The position numbers and the translations under genes were made by a program. A stretch of DNA of 43,522 nucleotides from Holophagales bacterium UBA5704 (GTDB lineage: Bacteria; Acidobacteriota; Thermoanaerobaculia; Multivoradales; UBA5704): positions 319 to 43,840 of the forward strand of contig DIHE01000115.1 of assembly GCA_002420005.1 (NCBI GenBank), given 5' to 3'. The notes below the pieces were generated by a model, which ran no database searches, was not told the DNA's origin, and saw only the letters and a list, made by a program, of their open reading frames with translations. Shown piece by piece: positions 23,801 through 31,720 of this stretch. Numbering within the stretch: the first letter of the stretch is position 1; the number at the start of each line of letters is the position of its first letter.

Positions 23801-25372
23801 CTACAACGCCTGCCGCATGAAGTGCCACCGGAGGTCCCCGTGCTGGGGGGCGAAGACCTCGGCGTGGATCTGTGGCGCGAAGCGGTGGAGCAGGGCGGAG
23901 AGGCTTTCGCCGCGGGCGGCGGCTTCGAGGGCGTCGGCGGCGTCGCTGCCGGCTTTGCTGATGTAGGTCTGCCAGACCGCCTGGCGGATCGAGACCGAGC
24001 CCAGGGAAAGATTCGGCTGGCGCGCGATGCCCTTCTGGAGCAGAGAAACCTTTTCCTTCAGGCTCCTCTCGTCGTCCATCGGCTCGCGCTGCCAGGGAGT
24101 GTACGGCTTCGGCACCAGCACGCTCACGCCGAGATGGACGTGGCCGATGATGCCGCGGGGCACCAGCTCTTCCATCATCACCGCACGCGCCGCGGCGCCG
24201 AGGTCCAGGATGCCCTGGACGTCCTCCATCGTCTCGCCCGGCAGGCCGACGATGAAATAGAGCTTGAGCTGAGTGAAGCCGTGCCGGAAGATGAGACGGA
24301 TCTTCTCCAACAGAAAGGAATTGGGGATCGGCTTGCCCATCTTGCGGCGCAGCTCGTCCGTGCCGGTCTCGGGCGCCAGGGTGATCGAGCGGTCTCCCGA
24401 GGCATGGAGCGCGTCGAGCACGCCGTCGGTCACCGCGGGGATGCGAATCGAGGAGACCGAGGTGCGGAAGCCCATCTCGTTCGCCTCGCGGAGGATCTTC
24501 TCGATGTCCGGATGATCGCCGACCGCGGTGGCGACGAAACCGAGCTGGCGGGTCACCGGCCGCGCGCGCTCCAGGGCGGCGAGGATGAACTCCGTGGGAT
24601 GCCAGCGGAAACGGCCCATGCCGAAGGTGGCCCAGCAGTACCGGCACTTCTCGGGACAGCCGCGGGACATCTCAATCAAAAACTTCTCGGCGAACTCGGT
24701 GCGCGGCGTCACGATGGCGGTGGTCGGCAGATGGCCGGGCTCGCGCATCTGCTCCTCGGTCAGCTCGCGCTTTTCGAGCTTCGGCATCTCCTCGCCGCCC
24801 TCTTCCGGGCGGTGATGCGCCGGCACGTAGAACCCCGGCTGCGCCGCGAGCCGCTCCATCACCGCGTCGCGGCCGGCCTCGTCCTCCAGCGCGGCGAGCA
24901 GATCCGGCAGCACGTTCTCGGCCGCGCCGAGCGCGAAGACGTCGATGAACTCGGCCATCGGGAGCGGATTGATCAGCGCGCAGGAGCCGCCCATGACGAT
25001 CAGAGGGTCCCACGGTCCCCGGTCGCAGCGGCGCAGGGGGATGCGCGCCCGCTCCAGCATCTGGAGGAGATGGACGTAGTCCTCCTCGAACGAGACCGAG
25101 AACATCACGCAGCCGAAGTCGTTGAGCGGCCGGCCCTGCTCGATCGAGACCGGGGTGCCGGCGCCGTCGAGGAAAAACCGCTCGCACACCCACTCCGGCC
25201 GGTGGTGCACCAGCTCGTAGACGCGCTGGAACGCCAGGCTGGACATTGCCACGTGGTAGCTGTTCGCATAGGCCAGGGCGATCCGGTGCCGGCCATGCTG
25301 CGCGAAGCGCTCGACAAAGCGCTCGTCGGCGCGGAAGGGGGACCAGTCGTGGCTACGGGGGGAGTGCTTCAT
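23801..25372 (-). CDS. B12-binding-type radical SAM protein
   Basis: A 523-aa protein. The N-terminal half is a degenerate cobalamin-binding-like Rossmann domain (IALAYANSYHVAMSSLAFQ, then DPLIVMGGSCALINPLPMAE). The radical SAM core has the cluster motif CPEKCRYC within IEMSRGCPEKCRYCWATF, then LAPETGTDELRRKMGK and YFIVGLPGETMEDVQ. This resembles the large uncharacterised radical SAM group near TIGR03960. It would cleave AdoMet reductively; the substrate is unknown. The tail-to-tail spacing to the four-helix-bundle gene is 2 nt. The inverted-repeat copy B lies about 50 nt upstream of its start, between it and the polyketide cluster. Confidence 0.88.
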   Translation of the reverse strand: MKHSPRSHDWSPFRADERFVERFAQHGRHRIALAYANSYHVAMSSLAFQRVYELVHHRPEWVCERFFLDGAGTPVSIEQGRPLNDFGCVMFSVSFEEDYVHLLQMLERARIPLRRCDRGPWDPLIVMGGSCALINPLPMAEFIDVFALGAAENVLPDLLAALEDEAGRDAVMERLAAQPGFYVPAHHRPEEGGEEMPKLEKRELTEEQMREPGHLPTTAIVTPRTEFAEKFLIEMSRGCPEKCRYCWATFGMGRFRWHPTEFILAALERARPVTRQLGFVATAVGDHPDIEKILREANEMGFRTSVSSIRIPAVTDGVLDALHASGDRSITLAPETGTDELRRKMGKPIPNSFLLEKIRLIFRHGFTQLKLYFIVGLPGETMEDVQGILDLGAAARAVMMEELVPRGIIGHVHLGVSVLVPKPYTPWQREPMDDERSLKEKVSLLQKGIARQPNLSLGSVSIRQAVWQTYISKAGSDAADALEAAARGESLSALLHRFAPQIHAEVFAPQHGDLRWHFMRQAL

Positions 25373-25424
25373 GCGAGGGAGATTGTGCGGGATCGGGCGG
25401 GTGGTGGCAAATCGGGGGCTTTGT

Positions 25425-25513
25425 CAAAGGACGGCAAGGACTGCAAGGTCACCAAGGACACAAGGCCGGTTTCCGTGGTCCCTGTTGTCCTTGGCGACCT
25501 TGTCGTCCTTTTC
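25425..25513. repeat. Dispersed CAAGGACNN inverted repeat, copy B
   Basis: The left arm at 25425-25465 holds four 9-bp CAAGGACNN-like units. The right arm at 25478-25513 holds the reverse complement and ends TCCTTTTCTT, abutting the stop of the FAD oxidoreductase. Its right arm read in reverse complement nearly matches the left arm of copy A, which shows common origin. It lies between two minus-strand genes. Confidence 0.8.
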
Positions 25514-25514
25514 T

Positions 25515-26645
25515 TCACCCCGCCGCCGCCAGCCGCCAAGCCAGCCGCAGCGCCCCCTCCACTCCCAGGGCGCGCACCGGCAGCAGCCGGCCGTGGATGC
25601 CCAGCAGCCGGGAGAACAGCGCCGGCTCGGCGGCGAGGGCGCGCAGGGCGCGGGTGCGCAGCCACGGCCTTCTCTCCACGGCGAGCAGCAGGTGGGTCAG
25701 GGCGTCCGGCAGGCGGTGGATGCGGCGCGAGGCCGCGGCGTAGCCGGCGAGGTCGCCCCGTTGGAGCGCCTCGGCCAGGGCGGCGGATTGGTGGAGCGCG
25801 ATGGCGAGACCTTCGCCGGTGATGGCGTCCAGGTAGCCGGCGGCATCGCCCACCAGCGCCAGATTGGCGCGGCAGACGCCGTGCACCCTTTGGTGGAGAG
25901 GGCCGGCTCCGCGGTCCCGCGAAGCGATGGGAGCTCCGGCCACGCGGTCGCGCAGGGCGGGGAGGCGGTCCAGGAGAGCGTCGAAGCTCGCCTTGCCGCC
26001 GCTCCAGAGCATCGCGATGCCGACCAGGTCCGGGCCGACCGGGGTCACATAGGCCTCGCATTGGCGGCCCCAATGGACCTCGACACAGTCGGTCCACGGC
26101 TTCAGTTGATAGTGCCGCCGGACGCCGAAGCGCTGGAAGGCTCCGGGTCCCTTCTCCAGACCGGCCTCGCGGCGGACCCGGGAGAGGAGCCCGTCGGCGC
26201 CGACGATCCAGGTGGCGCGGAGCACGCCGTCGTCCGTCGCGACCCCCTCCCAGCCGACGGAGCCGGGGACCAGACCGCGGACCCCGACGCCCCAGCGCAG
26301 GTCCACCCCGGTCTCCTCCGCCCGGCGGACGAGCGCGCGGTGGAGCGCGAGGCGGCGCACGCCCCAGCCTCCCGCCCCGGGGAAGGCTCCTTCGGCCACG
26401 ACATCGCCGTCCACATAGCGGATGCCGCGAAACGGGTGGGCCTCACCGGGACCCAACTCGACGCCGAGGCGGCGCAGACGCTGGACGGCGTCGGGCATCA
26501 TGCCCTCGCCGCAAGGCTTGTCGAGGCCGGGCTGAAAACGTTCGAGGACCGTCACCCGGAGCCCGGCGGCGCGGACGGCGAGCGCGGTGGCGAGACCGGC
26601 CGGCCCGCCTCCGACGATGGCGACGTCCACCGCCGGCGGGCTCAT
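25515..26645 (-). CDS. FAD-dependent oxidoreductase of the polyketide cluster (geranylgeranyl-reductase/UbiH-like)
   Basis: A 376-aa protein starting at ATG 26645, which overlaps the ligase stop in ATGA. The FAD-binding Rossmann fold reads VDVAIVGGGPAGLATALAVR (GxGxxG at about 12-17), then KPCGEGMMPDAV, and the second FAD motif is ALVGDAAGYLDAITGEGLAI. This is the geranylgeranyl reductase/PHBH-like group. Next to a type III PKS and an ICMT-like methyltransferase it is positioned like SrsC, the hydroxylase that converts methylated alkylresorcinols to quinols in Streptomyces. Hydroxylation or reduction of an alkyl-aromatic lipid is the inferred role. It is the last gene of the cluster. Confidence 0.85.
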   Translation of the reverse strand: MSPPAVDVAIVGGGPAGLATALAVRAAGLRVTVLERFQPGLDKPCGEGMMPDAVQRLRRLGVELGPGEAHPFRGIRYVDGDVVAEGAFPGAGGWGVRRLALHRALVRRAEETGVDLRWGVGVRGLVPGSVGWEGVATDDGVLRATWIVGADGLLSRVRREAGLEKGPGAFQRFGVRRHYQLKPWTDCVEVHWGRQCEAYVTPVGPDLVGIAMLWSGGKASFDALLDRLPALRDRVAGAPIASRDRGAGPLHQRVHGVCRANLALVGDAAGYLDAITGEGLAIALHQSAALAEALQRGDLAGYAAASRRIHRLPDALTHLLLAVERRPWLRTRALRALAAEPALFSRLLGIHGRLLPVRALGVEGALRLAWRLAAAG

Positions 26646-28393
26646 CGCGGCCGGCTCCAGCGCAGCTTCGCGTAGGCGACACCCGAGCGGGTCATCGCCT
26701 TGGCGAGCCGCAGCGGCGTCACCGGCTCCGGAGGCGTCAACCCGCCGGCCAGCCAGAGGCGCAAGGCTTCGGCGCGGCGCAGCTTGCCCGAGGAGGTGCG
26801 CGGCAGGGTGCCGGGCGGCAACAGCTCCACCTGATCCACGGCCAGGCCGGTGGCACCGAGCACGGCGGCGGTGCACGCTTCCGGCAGCGCCTCGCGCTCC
26901 TCCGGCCGGGCGCCACGGGCGGTCTCCACGAACAGCACCAGCCGCTCCCCCTCCGCCTCCTCCGGCAGCCAGCTCGCGGCCACCACGCAGCCGGTGCGCA
27001 CACCGGGGAGGCCTTCGACCGCGCGCTCGATCTCGTCCGGCGCATAGCAGCGCCCGCGCAGGAGGACGACGTCCTTGGCGCGGCCGGTCAGATACAGCTC
27101 GCCGTCGAGCGCGAAGCCGAGGTCCCCGGTGTCGAGCCAGCCGTCCCGCAAGGCGCGCGCGGTGGCGAGCGGATCGTCCAGATAGCCGTCCATCAGCGAC
27201 GGACCCTGAATCCAGACCCGGCCCGTCCGGCCCTCCGGCAGCTCCTCGCCGGCCTCCCCCTGGATGCGCAGGCGGAACCCCGGGAGCGGACGGCCGACCG
27301 AGACGATCTCGCGGCCTTCGGCGGCCTCGCGGGCGACGCCGTCCCGCGCCAGCGCCTCGCGCTCGAAGCGGCGGGAGCGGAACGGCCGGCCCAGCTCCGA
27401 GAAGGTGACGGCGAGCGCCGCTTCCGAGAGGCCGTAGACCGGGGTGAGCGCCTCGGCGCGGAAGCCCCAGCGCGCGAACCGCTCGATGAACGCGCGGGTG
27501 AGCGCCGGCACCACCGCCTCGGCGCCGTCGAGCGCGGTCTGCCAGGCGGAGAGGTCCACCCCGTCCATCTCGGCGTCGGTGATGCGGTGCAGGCAGAGGC
27601 CGTAGGCGAAATTCGGCGCCGGCGAGATCGTGCCGCGGTAGCGCGAGAGCGCCCGCAGCCAGAGCGCCGGGCGGGCCACGAACAGCTCCGGGCCGAGAAG
27701 GGTGAGCTGCGCGGCGCGCGAGAGGGCCGGGAAGACGCAGCCGATCAGCCCCATGTCATGGTAGAGCGGCAGCCAGGAGACGCAGCTGTGGCGCAGCTCC
27801 GGCGTGTCGGGCCAGAACCCGTTCAGGATCTCCACCTGGGCGACGACCGCACGGTGCGAGAGCGCCACCGGCTTCGGATCGACCGTGGTGCCGGAGGAGA
27901 ACTGGACGAGCGCGAGGTCCGCCGGCCCGACCGGCACGGCCTCCCCCTCCGCCTGCGGCAGCTCCGCGGGCGTGCGGCAGCCGAGCGGTGGACGGGCGGC
28001 GGCCACCGCCTCGCCGAGCAGGCGCTTCACCCGCGCGTCCGCCAGCACCAGCCGGGCGCGCGCGCGCTCGATCATCCGCGCCGTGCCGGTCAGGTACTGG
28101 CCGAGCCGGCCGAGGCGCACCGGGGGATAGAGCGGCACCGGCACCGCTCCGGCGAGCAGGACGCCGAAGAAGGCGTCGAAGAACTCGATCCCGGTGGGGA
28201 AGACGAGGGCGACGCGGTCCCCGCGCTCGACGCCGAGCGCGCGCAGGCCACCGCAGACCGCGAGCGCACGGGCGCGAATATCGATCCAGGGAAACCAGGT
28301 GGCCTGCTCGGCGCGGTCCACGAAGCGCAGGCCGCCGTCCGCCCCCTCTGGCCGGTCCACCTCGGCCAGGTAGTCCAGCAGGGTCTCAGCCAC
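26642..28393 (-). CDS. Fatty acyl-AMP ligase (FAAL)
   Basis: A 583-aa ANL-superfamily enzyme. Motifs in order are VPVPLYPPVRLG, the P-loop VQFSSGTTVDPKPVALSH (163-180), SWLPLYHDMGLIG, YGLSEAALAVTFSE, DTGDLGF, RAKDVVLLRGRCYAPDEIE, and PRTSSGKLRR with the catalytic lysine. The YHDMGLIG and RGRCYAPDEIE forms are typical of FAALs, which activate fatty acids as acyl-AMP and pass them to an acyl carrier protein instead of CoA. Its start overlaps the ACP gene by 8 nt, which makes that ACP its likely partner. Together they would supply the fatty starter to the type III PKS. Confidence 0.92.
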   Translation of the reverse strand: MAETLLDYLAEVDRPEGADGGLRFVDRAEQATWFPWIDIRARALAVCGGLRALGVERGDRVALVFPTGIEFFDAFFGVLLAGAVPVPLYPPVRLGRLGQYLTGTARMIERARARLVLADARVKRLLGEAVAAARPPLGCRTPAELPQAEGEAVPVGPADLALVQFSSGTTVDPKPVALSHRAVVAQVEILNGFWPDTPELRHSCVSWLPLYHDMGLIGCVFPALSRAAQLTLLGPELFVARPALWLRALSRYRGTISPAPNFAYGLCLHRITDAEMDGVDLSAWQTALDGAEAVVPALTRAFIERFARWGFRAEALTPVYGLSEAALAVTFSELGRPFRSRRFEREALARDGVAREAAEGREIVSVGRPLPGFRLRIQGEAGEELPEGRTGRVWIQGPSLMDGYLDDPLATARALRDGWLDTGDLGFALDGELYLTGRAKDVVLLRGRCYAPDEIERAVEGLPGVRTGCVVAASWLPEEAEGERLVLFVETARGARPEEREALPEACTAAVLGATGLAVDQVELLPPGTLPRTSSGKLRRAEALRLWLAGGLTPPEPVTPLRLAKAMTRSGVAYAKLRWSRPR

Positions 28394-28631
28394 CGCTCTT
28401 CCTTTGAATGAGACCGATCAGGTCGGCCAACGTCTCGATGGCCATCTCGTCCGCCTCGTCCAGGAAGATGTGGAAGCGGTTCTCCACCTCGGCGGCCAGG
28501 GTGAGCAGGCGGACGGAATCGAGCCGCAGATCCTCCACCAGGCGCATCCCGGGCGTGAGGTCGCCCCCCGTCCAGCCGAGGTGGGTCCGGGCGACCTCCG
28601 CGATCCCGGCGAGGATCTCCTCCCCGGTCAT
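28386..28631 (-). CDS. Acyl carrier protein
   Basis: An 81-aa acidic protein starting MTGEEILAGIAEVARTHLG. The phosphopantetheine site is EDLRLDSVRLL with Ser39. Helix II/III segments (LAAEVENRFHIFLDEADEMA and ETLADLIGLIQR) complete the four-helix ACP fold. It would carry the fatty acyl group made by the FAAL. Its ATG overlaps the methyltransferase stop as ATGA, and its stop overlaps the FAAL start by 8 nt, so it is translationally coupled on both sides. No phosphopantetheinyl transferase is seen nearby. Confidence 0.92.
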   Translation of the reverse strand: MTGEEILAGIAEVARTHLGWTGGDLTPGMRLVEDLRLDSVRLLTLAAEVENRFHIFLDEADEMAIETLADLIGLIQRKSGG

Positions 28632-29161
28632 GAGGACGACCTCACGGCGCTCGCGAGCGCCGCCTCCTCCGCGCGGATGCGCACGAAGAGCAGCCAGGCA
28701 TTCAGCAGAGAGAAGACCAGCGCGGTGAGCCAGGCGGTGTGCACCAGCGGGAGGACGGCGATCTCCGTCACCACCGCCAGGTAGTTGGGATGGCGCAGGA
28801 ACCGGAACGGCCCGCCGGTGACGAGCGGCGCACCGGGGAGGACCACGATGCGCGTCGTCCACCGCTCGCCGAGCGTCCCGATGACCCACCAGCGGAGAGC
28901 CACCGCCGCCGCCAGCATAGCGAGCATCGCCCCGGCGAGCGCCGGCACGAACGGCCGGCCGAGGAGCCAGACCTCCAGCGGGCTGGAGAACAGAAACGCG
29001 GTGTGCAAGGCGACCATCCACGGATAATGCCCCGCTCCCTCCTCCCGGCCGCCGCGCGCCAGGAGGCTCTGGCGGTGCCGCTCCGCGATCCGCAGCTCGA
29101 TCAAGCGGCCGATGGCGACCGCGGCGATGAGAAGGGTGAAGAGGAGGCGGGTGTCGGTCAT
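28628..29161 (-). CDS. ICMT-like methyltransferase of the polyketide cluster (SrsB-like)
   Basis: A 177-aa membrane protein with about five helices. The C-terminal signature GPFRFLRHPNYLAVVTEI (RHPNY at 123-127) is that of the isoprenylcysteine carboxyl methyltransferase/phospholipid methyltransferase superfamily, which binds AdoMet at the membrane face. Beside a type III PKS the closest known precedent is SrsB, which O-methylates alkylresorcinols in Streptomyces griseus. Methylation of a phenolic lipid is therefore inferred. It is coupled to the ACP gene by ATGA and separated from the PKS gene by inverted-repeat copy C. Confidence 0.88.
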   Translation of the reverse strand: MTDTRLLFTLLIAAVAIGRLIELRIAERHRQSLLARGGREEGAGHYPWMVALHTAFLFSSPLEVWLLGRPFVPALAGAMLAMLAAAVALRWWVIGTLGERWTTRIVVLPGAPLVTGGPFRFLRHPNYLAVVTEIAVLPLVHTAWLTALVFSLLNAWLLFVRIRAEEAALASAVRSSS

Positions 29162-29184
29162 CAGAGGCTATCGTAGCTGAGAAA

Positions 29185-29280
29185 CCAAGGACGACAAGGA
29201 CTTCGAGGTCGGCAAGGACTCAAGGACAGGGCTTGGGAGGGGTCCTTGGTGTCGTTGCAGTCCTTGGTGTCCTTGGCTTT
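29185..29280. repeat. Dispersed CAAGGACNN inverted repeat, copy C
   Basis: The left arm (29185-29228) is four to five CAAGGACNN-like units. A G-rich 12-nt centre follows, then the right arm (29241-29280) has reverse-complement units. It lies in the only sizeable gap of the polyketide operon, between the PKS stop and the methyltransferase start. As RNA it would form an internal hairpin in an operon transcript. Confidence 0.8.
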
Positions 29281-29287
29281 CCTCCCC

Positions 29288-30337
29288 TCACCACTGCAAC
29301 AGCACCAGCTCCGAGCAGAACCCCGGCCCCATGGCGATGAGCAGGCCCCAGCTTCCCGGGGGCGGGCGGTGCTCGTCCAGAATCTCGCCGAGGATGTGGA
29401 GCACCGAGGCCGAGGAGAGATTGCCCACCTGGCGCAGGCTGGTCCAGGTGACCGCCAGGTCCTCCTCGGTGATCTCCAGGGCCTCCTGCATCGCTTCGAG
29501 CACCTTCGGCCCACCGGGATGGCAGATCCAGGACGCGATGTCCGCCCGGGTCAGACCCTGGGTGGCGAGGAAGGCGTCGACGTCTCCGCCCAGGAAGCGC
29601 CGGGCGAGATCCGGCACCTCCGCCGAGAGGACGATCTTGAAGCCGGTCTCCGAGATGTCCCAGCCCAGCGCGCGCTCCGAGCCCGGATAGAAGACCGAGC
29701 GGGTGGCGGCCACGCGCGGGCCGGGCTCGGCGCGATCCTCCCCCACCACGACCACCGCCGCCGCGCCGTCGCCGAACAGGCCGGACGCGATCAGGTTGGG
29801 GATCGACAGGTCCTCCTGCTGCAGCGTCAGCGAGCACAGCTCCACCGAGAGCAGCACGGCCACCTGGTCCGGAAACCCGCGGACGTAGTCGGCGGCCCGC
29901 GCGAGGCCGGCCGCTCCCGCCACGCAGCCGAGGCCGAAGATGGGCACCCGCTTCAAGTGGAGCGGCAGGCCGAGGGGCTCGATCAGCCGCGCGTCGATCG
30001 ACGGCGTGGCAATGCCGGTGACCGAGACGAAGAACAGTGCGTCGACGTCCTGCGGCGCCAGACCGGCGCGGCGCAAGGCCTCCAGCACCGCCGGGCCGCC
30101 GATCTCCTGGGCGACCCGGATCCAGGCGTCGTTCGCCTTGCCCCAGGTGGTCAGCCCGGCGTACTCCTCCAGAGGCAGCGCGAGATGCCGCCCGCCGATC
30201 AGCAGGCTCTTGTGCAGCCGCTCCAAACGCTCCGGGTTGAAAAAGCGCGTGCCCCAGCGCTCCGAGAGCGCCTGCAACAGAATGTCCTGGTCGTAAAAAT
30301 GCGGCGGGAGAGCCCTCCCGACGGCGGCGACCCTCAT
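29288..30337 (-). CDS. Type III polyketide synthase (chalcone/stilbene synthase superfamily)
   Basis: A 349-aa protein from ATG 30337 (MRVAAVGRALPPHFYDQDIL). The catalytic triad is complete: Cys138 in IFGLGCVAGAAG, His273 in WICHPGGPKVLEA and Asn306 in RQVGNLSSASVL. The final GPGFCSELVLLQW is the conserved C-terminal loop. The length is normal for the family. It would extend an acyl starter with malonyl-CoA units and cyclise it. With a linked FAAL and ACP the starter is probably a long fatty acyl group and the product an alkylresorcinol or alkylpyrone. The start overlaps the preceding small membrane-protein gene as ATGA. Confidence 0.95.
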   Translation of the reverse strand: MRVAAVGRALPPHFYDQDILLQALSERWGTRFFNPERLERLHKSLLIGGRHLALPLEEYAGLTTWGKANDAWIRVAQEIGGPAVLEALRRAGLAPQDVDALFFVSVTGIATPSIDARLIEPLGLPLHLKRVPIFGLGCVAGAAGLARAADYVRGFPDQVAVLLSVELCSLTLQQEDLSIPNLIASGLFGDGAAAVVVVGEDRAEPGPRVAATRSVFYPGSERALGWDISETGFKIVLSAEVPDLARRFLGGDVDAFLATQGLTRADIASWICHPGGPKVLEAMQEALEITEEDLAVTWTSLRQVGNLSSASVLHILGEILDEHRPPPGSWGLLIAMGPGFCSELVLLQW

Positions 30338-30771
30338 GGTTCGAGGTTGGAGACCGCCGCGGAGCCGCCCAGCAGCAGGCCACAGAACGAGTAGAGCACC
30401 AGCCAGCCGACCGTCATGCCCCACCAGGCGGCGGCCGGCAGGCCGGCCACGCCGACGACGGTGATCACCAGCAGGGGACCGCGGAACACCCAGGCGATCC
30501 AGCCGGCGAGGAGGCCGGAGGTCCAGCGCGCGCCGCTGCGGCCATAGATCAGCAGGTAGAGCGCCGACAGCGCCAGCGCCTCCAGCGCCCAGGTGGCGAG
30601 CACCACCCAGGACGGCAGCTCATGGCCCCCGTTCGGCGCGAGCGCGAGCGGGTCCGGCGCCCGGCCGATCGCCTCCAGCCCGAAGCGGAAGAGCGCCATG
30701 GCGAGGATCAGAAGGGGGATGGAGAAAAGCAGAAACCGTCTCAAGGGACCTTGATCATATCGCAAGCCCAT
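30334..30771 (-). CDS. Small multi-pass membrane protein heading the polyketide operon
   Basis: A 145-aa protein from ATG 30771 (MGLRYDQGPLRRFLLFSIPL), with CAAGG immediately before it. About four hydrophobic helices are visible (FSIPLLILAMALFRFGLEAI, WVVLATWALEALALSALYLL, WIAWVFRGPLLVITVVGVAG, AAWWGMTVGWLVLYSFCGLL). No family was recognised. The stop overlaps the PKS start (ATGA), so it belongs to that operon and may help transport, anchor or modify the lipid product. An in-frame upstream extension to 30966 would run into the divergent radical SAM gene and was rejected. Confidence 0.75.
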   Translation of the reverse strand: MGLRYDQGPLRRFLLFSIPLLILAMALFRFGLEAIGRAPDPLALAPNGGHELPSWVVLATWALEALALSALYLLIYGRSGARWTSGLLAGWIAWVFRGPLLVITVVGVAGLPAAAWWGMTVGWLVLYSFCGLLLGGSAAVSNLEP

Positions 30772-30811
30772 CCTTGGACCACCGGTCGATCGTATAAGCT
30801 TGGATTGCACC
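30772..30811. promoter_or_regulatory. Divergent promoter gap with overlapping -10 hexamers
   Basis: A 40-bp gap separates two divergent operons. It contains CGTATAAG at 30791-30798: TATAAG on the plus strand ends 13 nt before the radical SAM ATG, and TATACG on the minus strand lies about 19 nt before the membrane-protein ATG. The two -10-like sites overlap, so expression of the two operons could be mutually exclusive. No convincing -35 at normal spacing. Confidence 0.4.
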
Positions 30812-31708
30812 ATGAACACCCTGGCGACCGAGCAGCTCCCGACCCCCGGCACCGCCCCCGGGGTCGAGCTGCGCGCCCTCGACACCCTGTGGTTCCAGGT
30901 GGCGGGCACGGTCTGCAACCTCGCCTGCACCCATTGCTTCGTCTCCTGCTCGCCGACCAACCACACCCACGAGATGCTGTCTCTCGCCGCGGTGGAGCGC
31001 AGCCTCGCCGAGGCGACGGCGCTCGGCGTGCGCGAGGTCTACTTCACCGGCGGCGAGCCGTTCCTCAACCCGGAGATGGAGGCGATCCTCGCCGCCACCC
31101 TGAAGGTCGCGCCCGCCACCGTGCTCACCAACGGCCTCCTCCTCAGCCCGGAGCGCGCCGCCCGCCTCGCGGCACTCGCCGCCGGCTCCGAGTACTCGCT
31201 CGACCTGCGCGTCTCCCTCGACGGCTGGGACGCCGAGAGCAACGACCCCATCCGCGGCGCCGGCACCTTCGACCGCATCCTCGCCGGGGTGCGCAACCTC
31301 GCGGCGGCCGGCCTGAACCCGGTGCTCACCGTCACCGACGTCTGCCGCGAGGCGAGCTCCGACGCCGGCAAGGAGCGCTTCTTCGCCCTCCTGCGCGGGA
31401 TCGGGATCGACCGACCGCGGCTCAAGGTCCTGCCGGTCTTCCAGATCGGCGCCGAAGCCGAGCGCGCCGGAGCCTATGAGAGCTGGCAGCGCCTGCGCGC
31501 CGGGGAGACCCCCGAGGACGGCTGGGACCACCTGCAGTGCAGCGCGTGCCGCATGGTCACCGACCAGGGCGTGTGGGTCTGCCCGATCCTGGTCAACGAG
31601 CCCGCGGCGCGGATGGGCTCGACCCTCGCCGACGCCCTCGGCCCGTTCGCGCTCGACCACCCGGCGTGCTGGACGTGCCACGTCTACGGCGTGAGCTGCA
31701 AGACCTGA
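30812..31708 (+). CDS. Radical SAM protein with Cys-rich C-terminal extension
   Basis: A 298-aa protein. The radical SAM cluster motif is CNLACTHC (Cys35, 39, 42), followed by YFTGGEPFLNPEME, LTNGLLL and LDLRVSLDGWD as in peptide- or small-molecule-modifying radical SAM enzymes. The last 55 residues hold six further cysteines (CSAC, VCPIL, CWTC, SC), a SPASM/twitch-like arrangement for at least one auxiliary Fe-S cluster. ATG 30812 is used; a TTG at 30800 is possible. It is followed after 12 nt by the metallophosphoesterase-like gene and then the FAD gene, forming a probable operon. The substrate is unknown. Confidence 0.88.
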   Translation: MNTLATEQLPTPGTAPGVELRALDTLWFQVAGTVCNLACTHCFVSCSPTNHTHEMLSLAAVERSLAEATALGVREVYFTGGEPFLNPEMEAILAATLKVAPATVLTNGLLLSPERAARLAALAAGSEYSLDLRVSLDGWDAESNDPIRGAGTFDRILAGVRNLAAAGLNPVLTVTDVCREASSDAGKERFFALLRGIGIDRPRLKVLPVFQIGAEAERAGAYESWQRLRAGETPEDGWDHLQCSACRMVTDQGVWVCPILVNEPAARMGSTLADALGPFALDHPACWTCHVYGVSCKT

Positions 31709-31720
31709 GCGGAGCGGCGG

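Noticed and set aside
21354..24647. 1097-aa minus-strand open frame opposite hsdR, DoxX and the four-helix-bundle gene
   Set aside because: No domain and antisense to clear genes; only the separate 23801-25372 minus-strand frame is real.
30774..30798. TTGGAC plus TATAAG as a standard sigma-70 promoter
   Set aside because: The spacer is only 13 nt, too short for a -35/-10 pair; only the -10 is retained.
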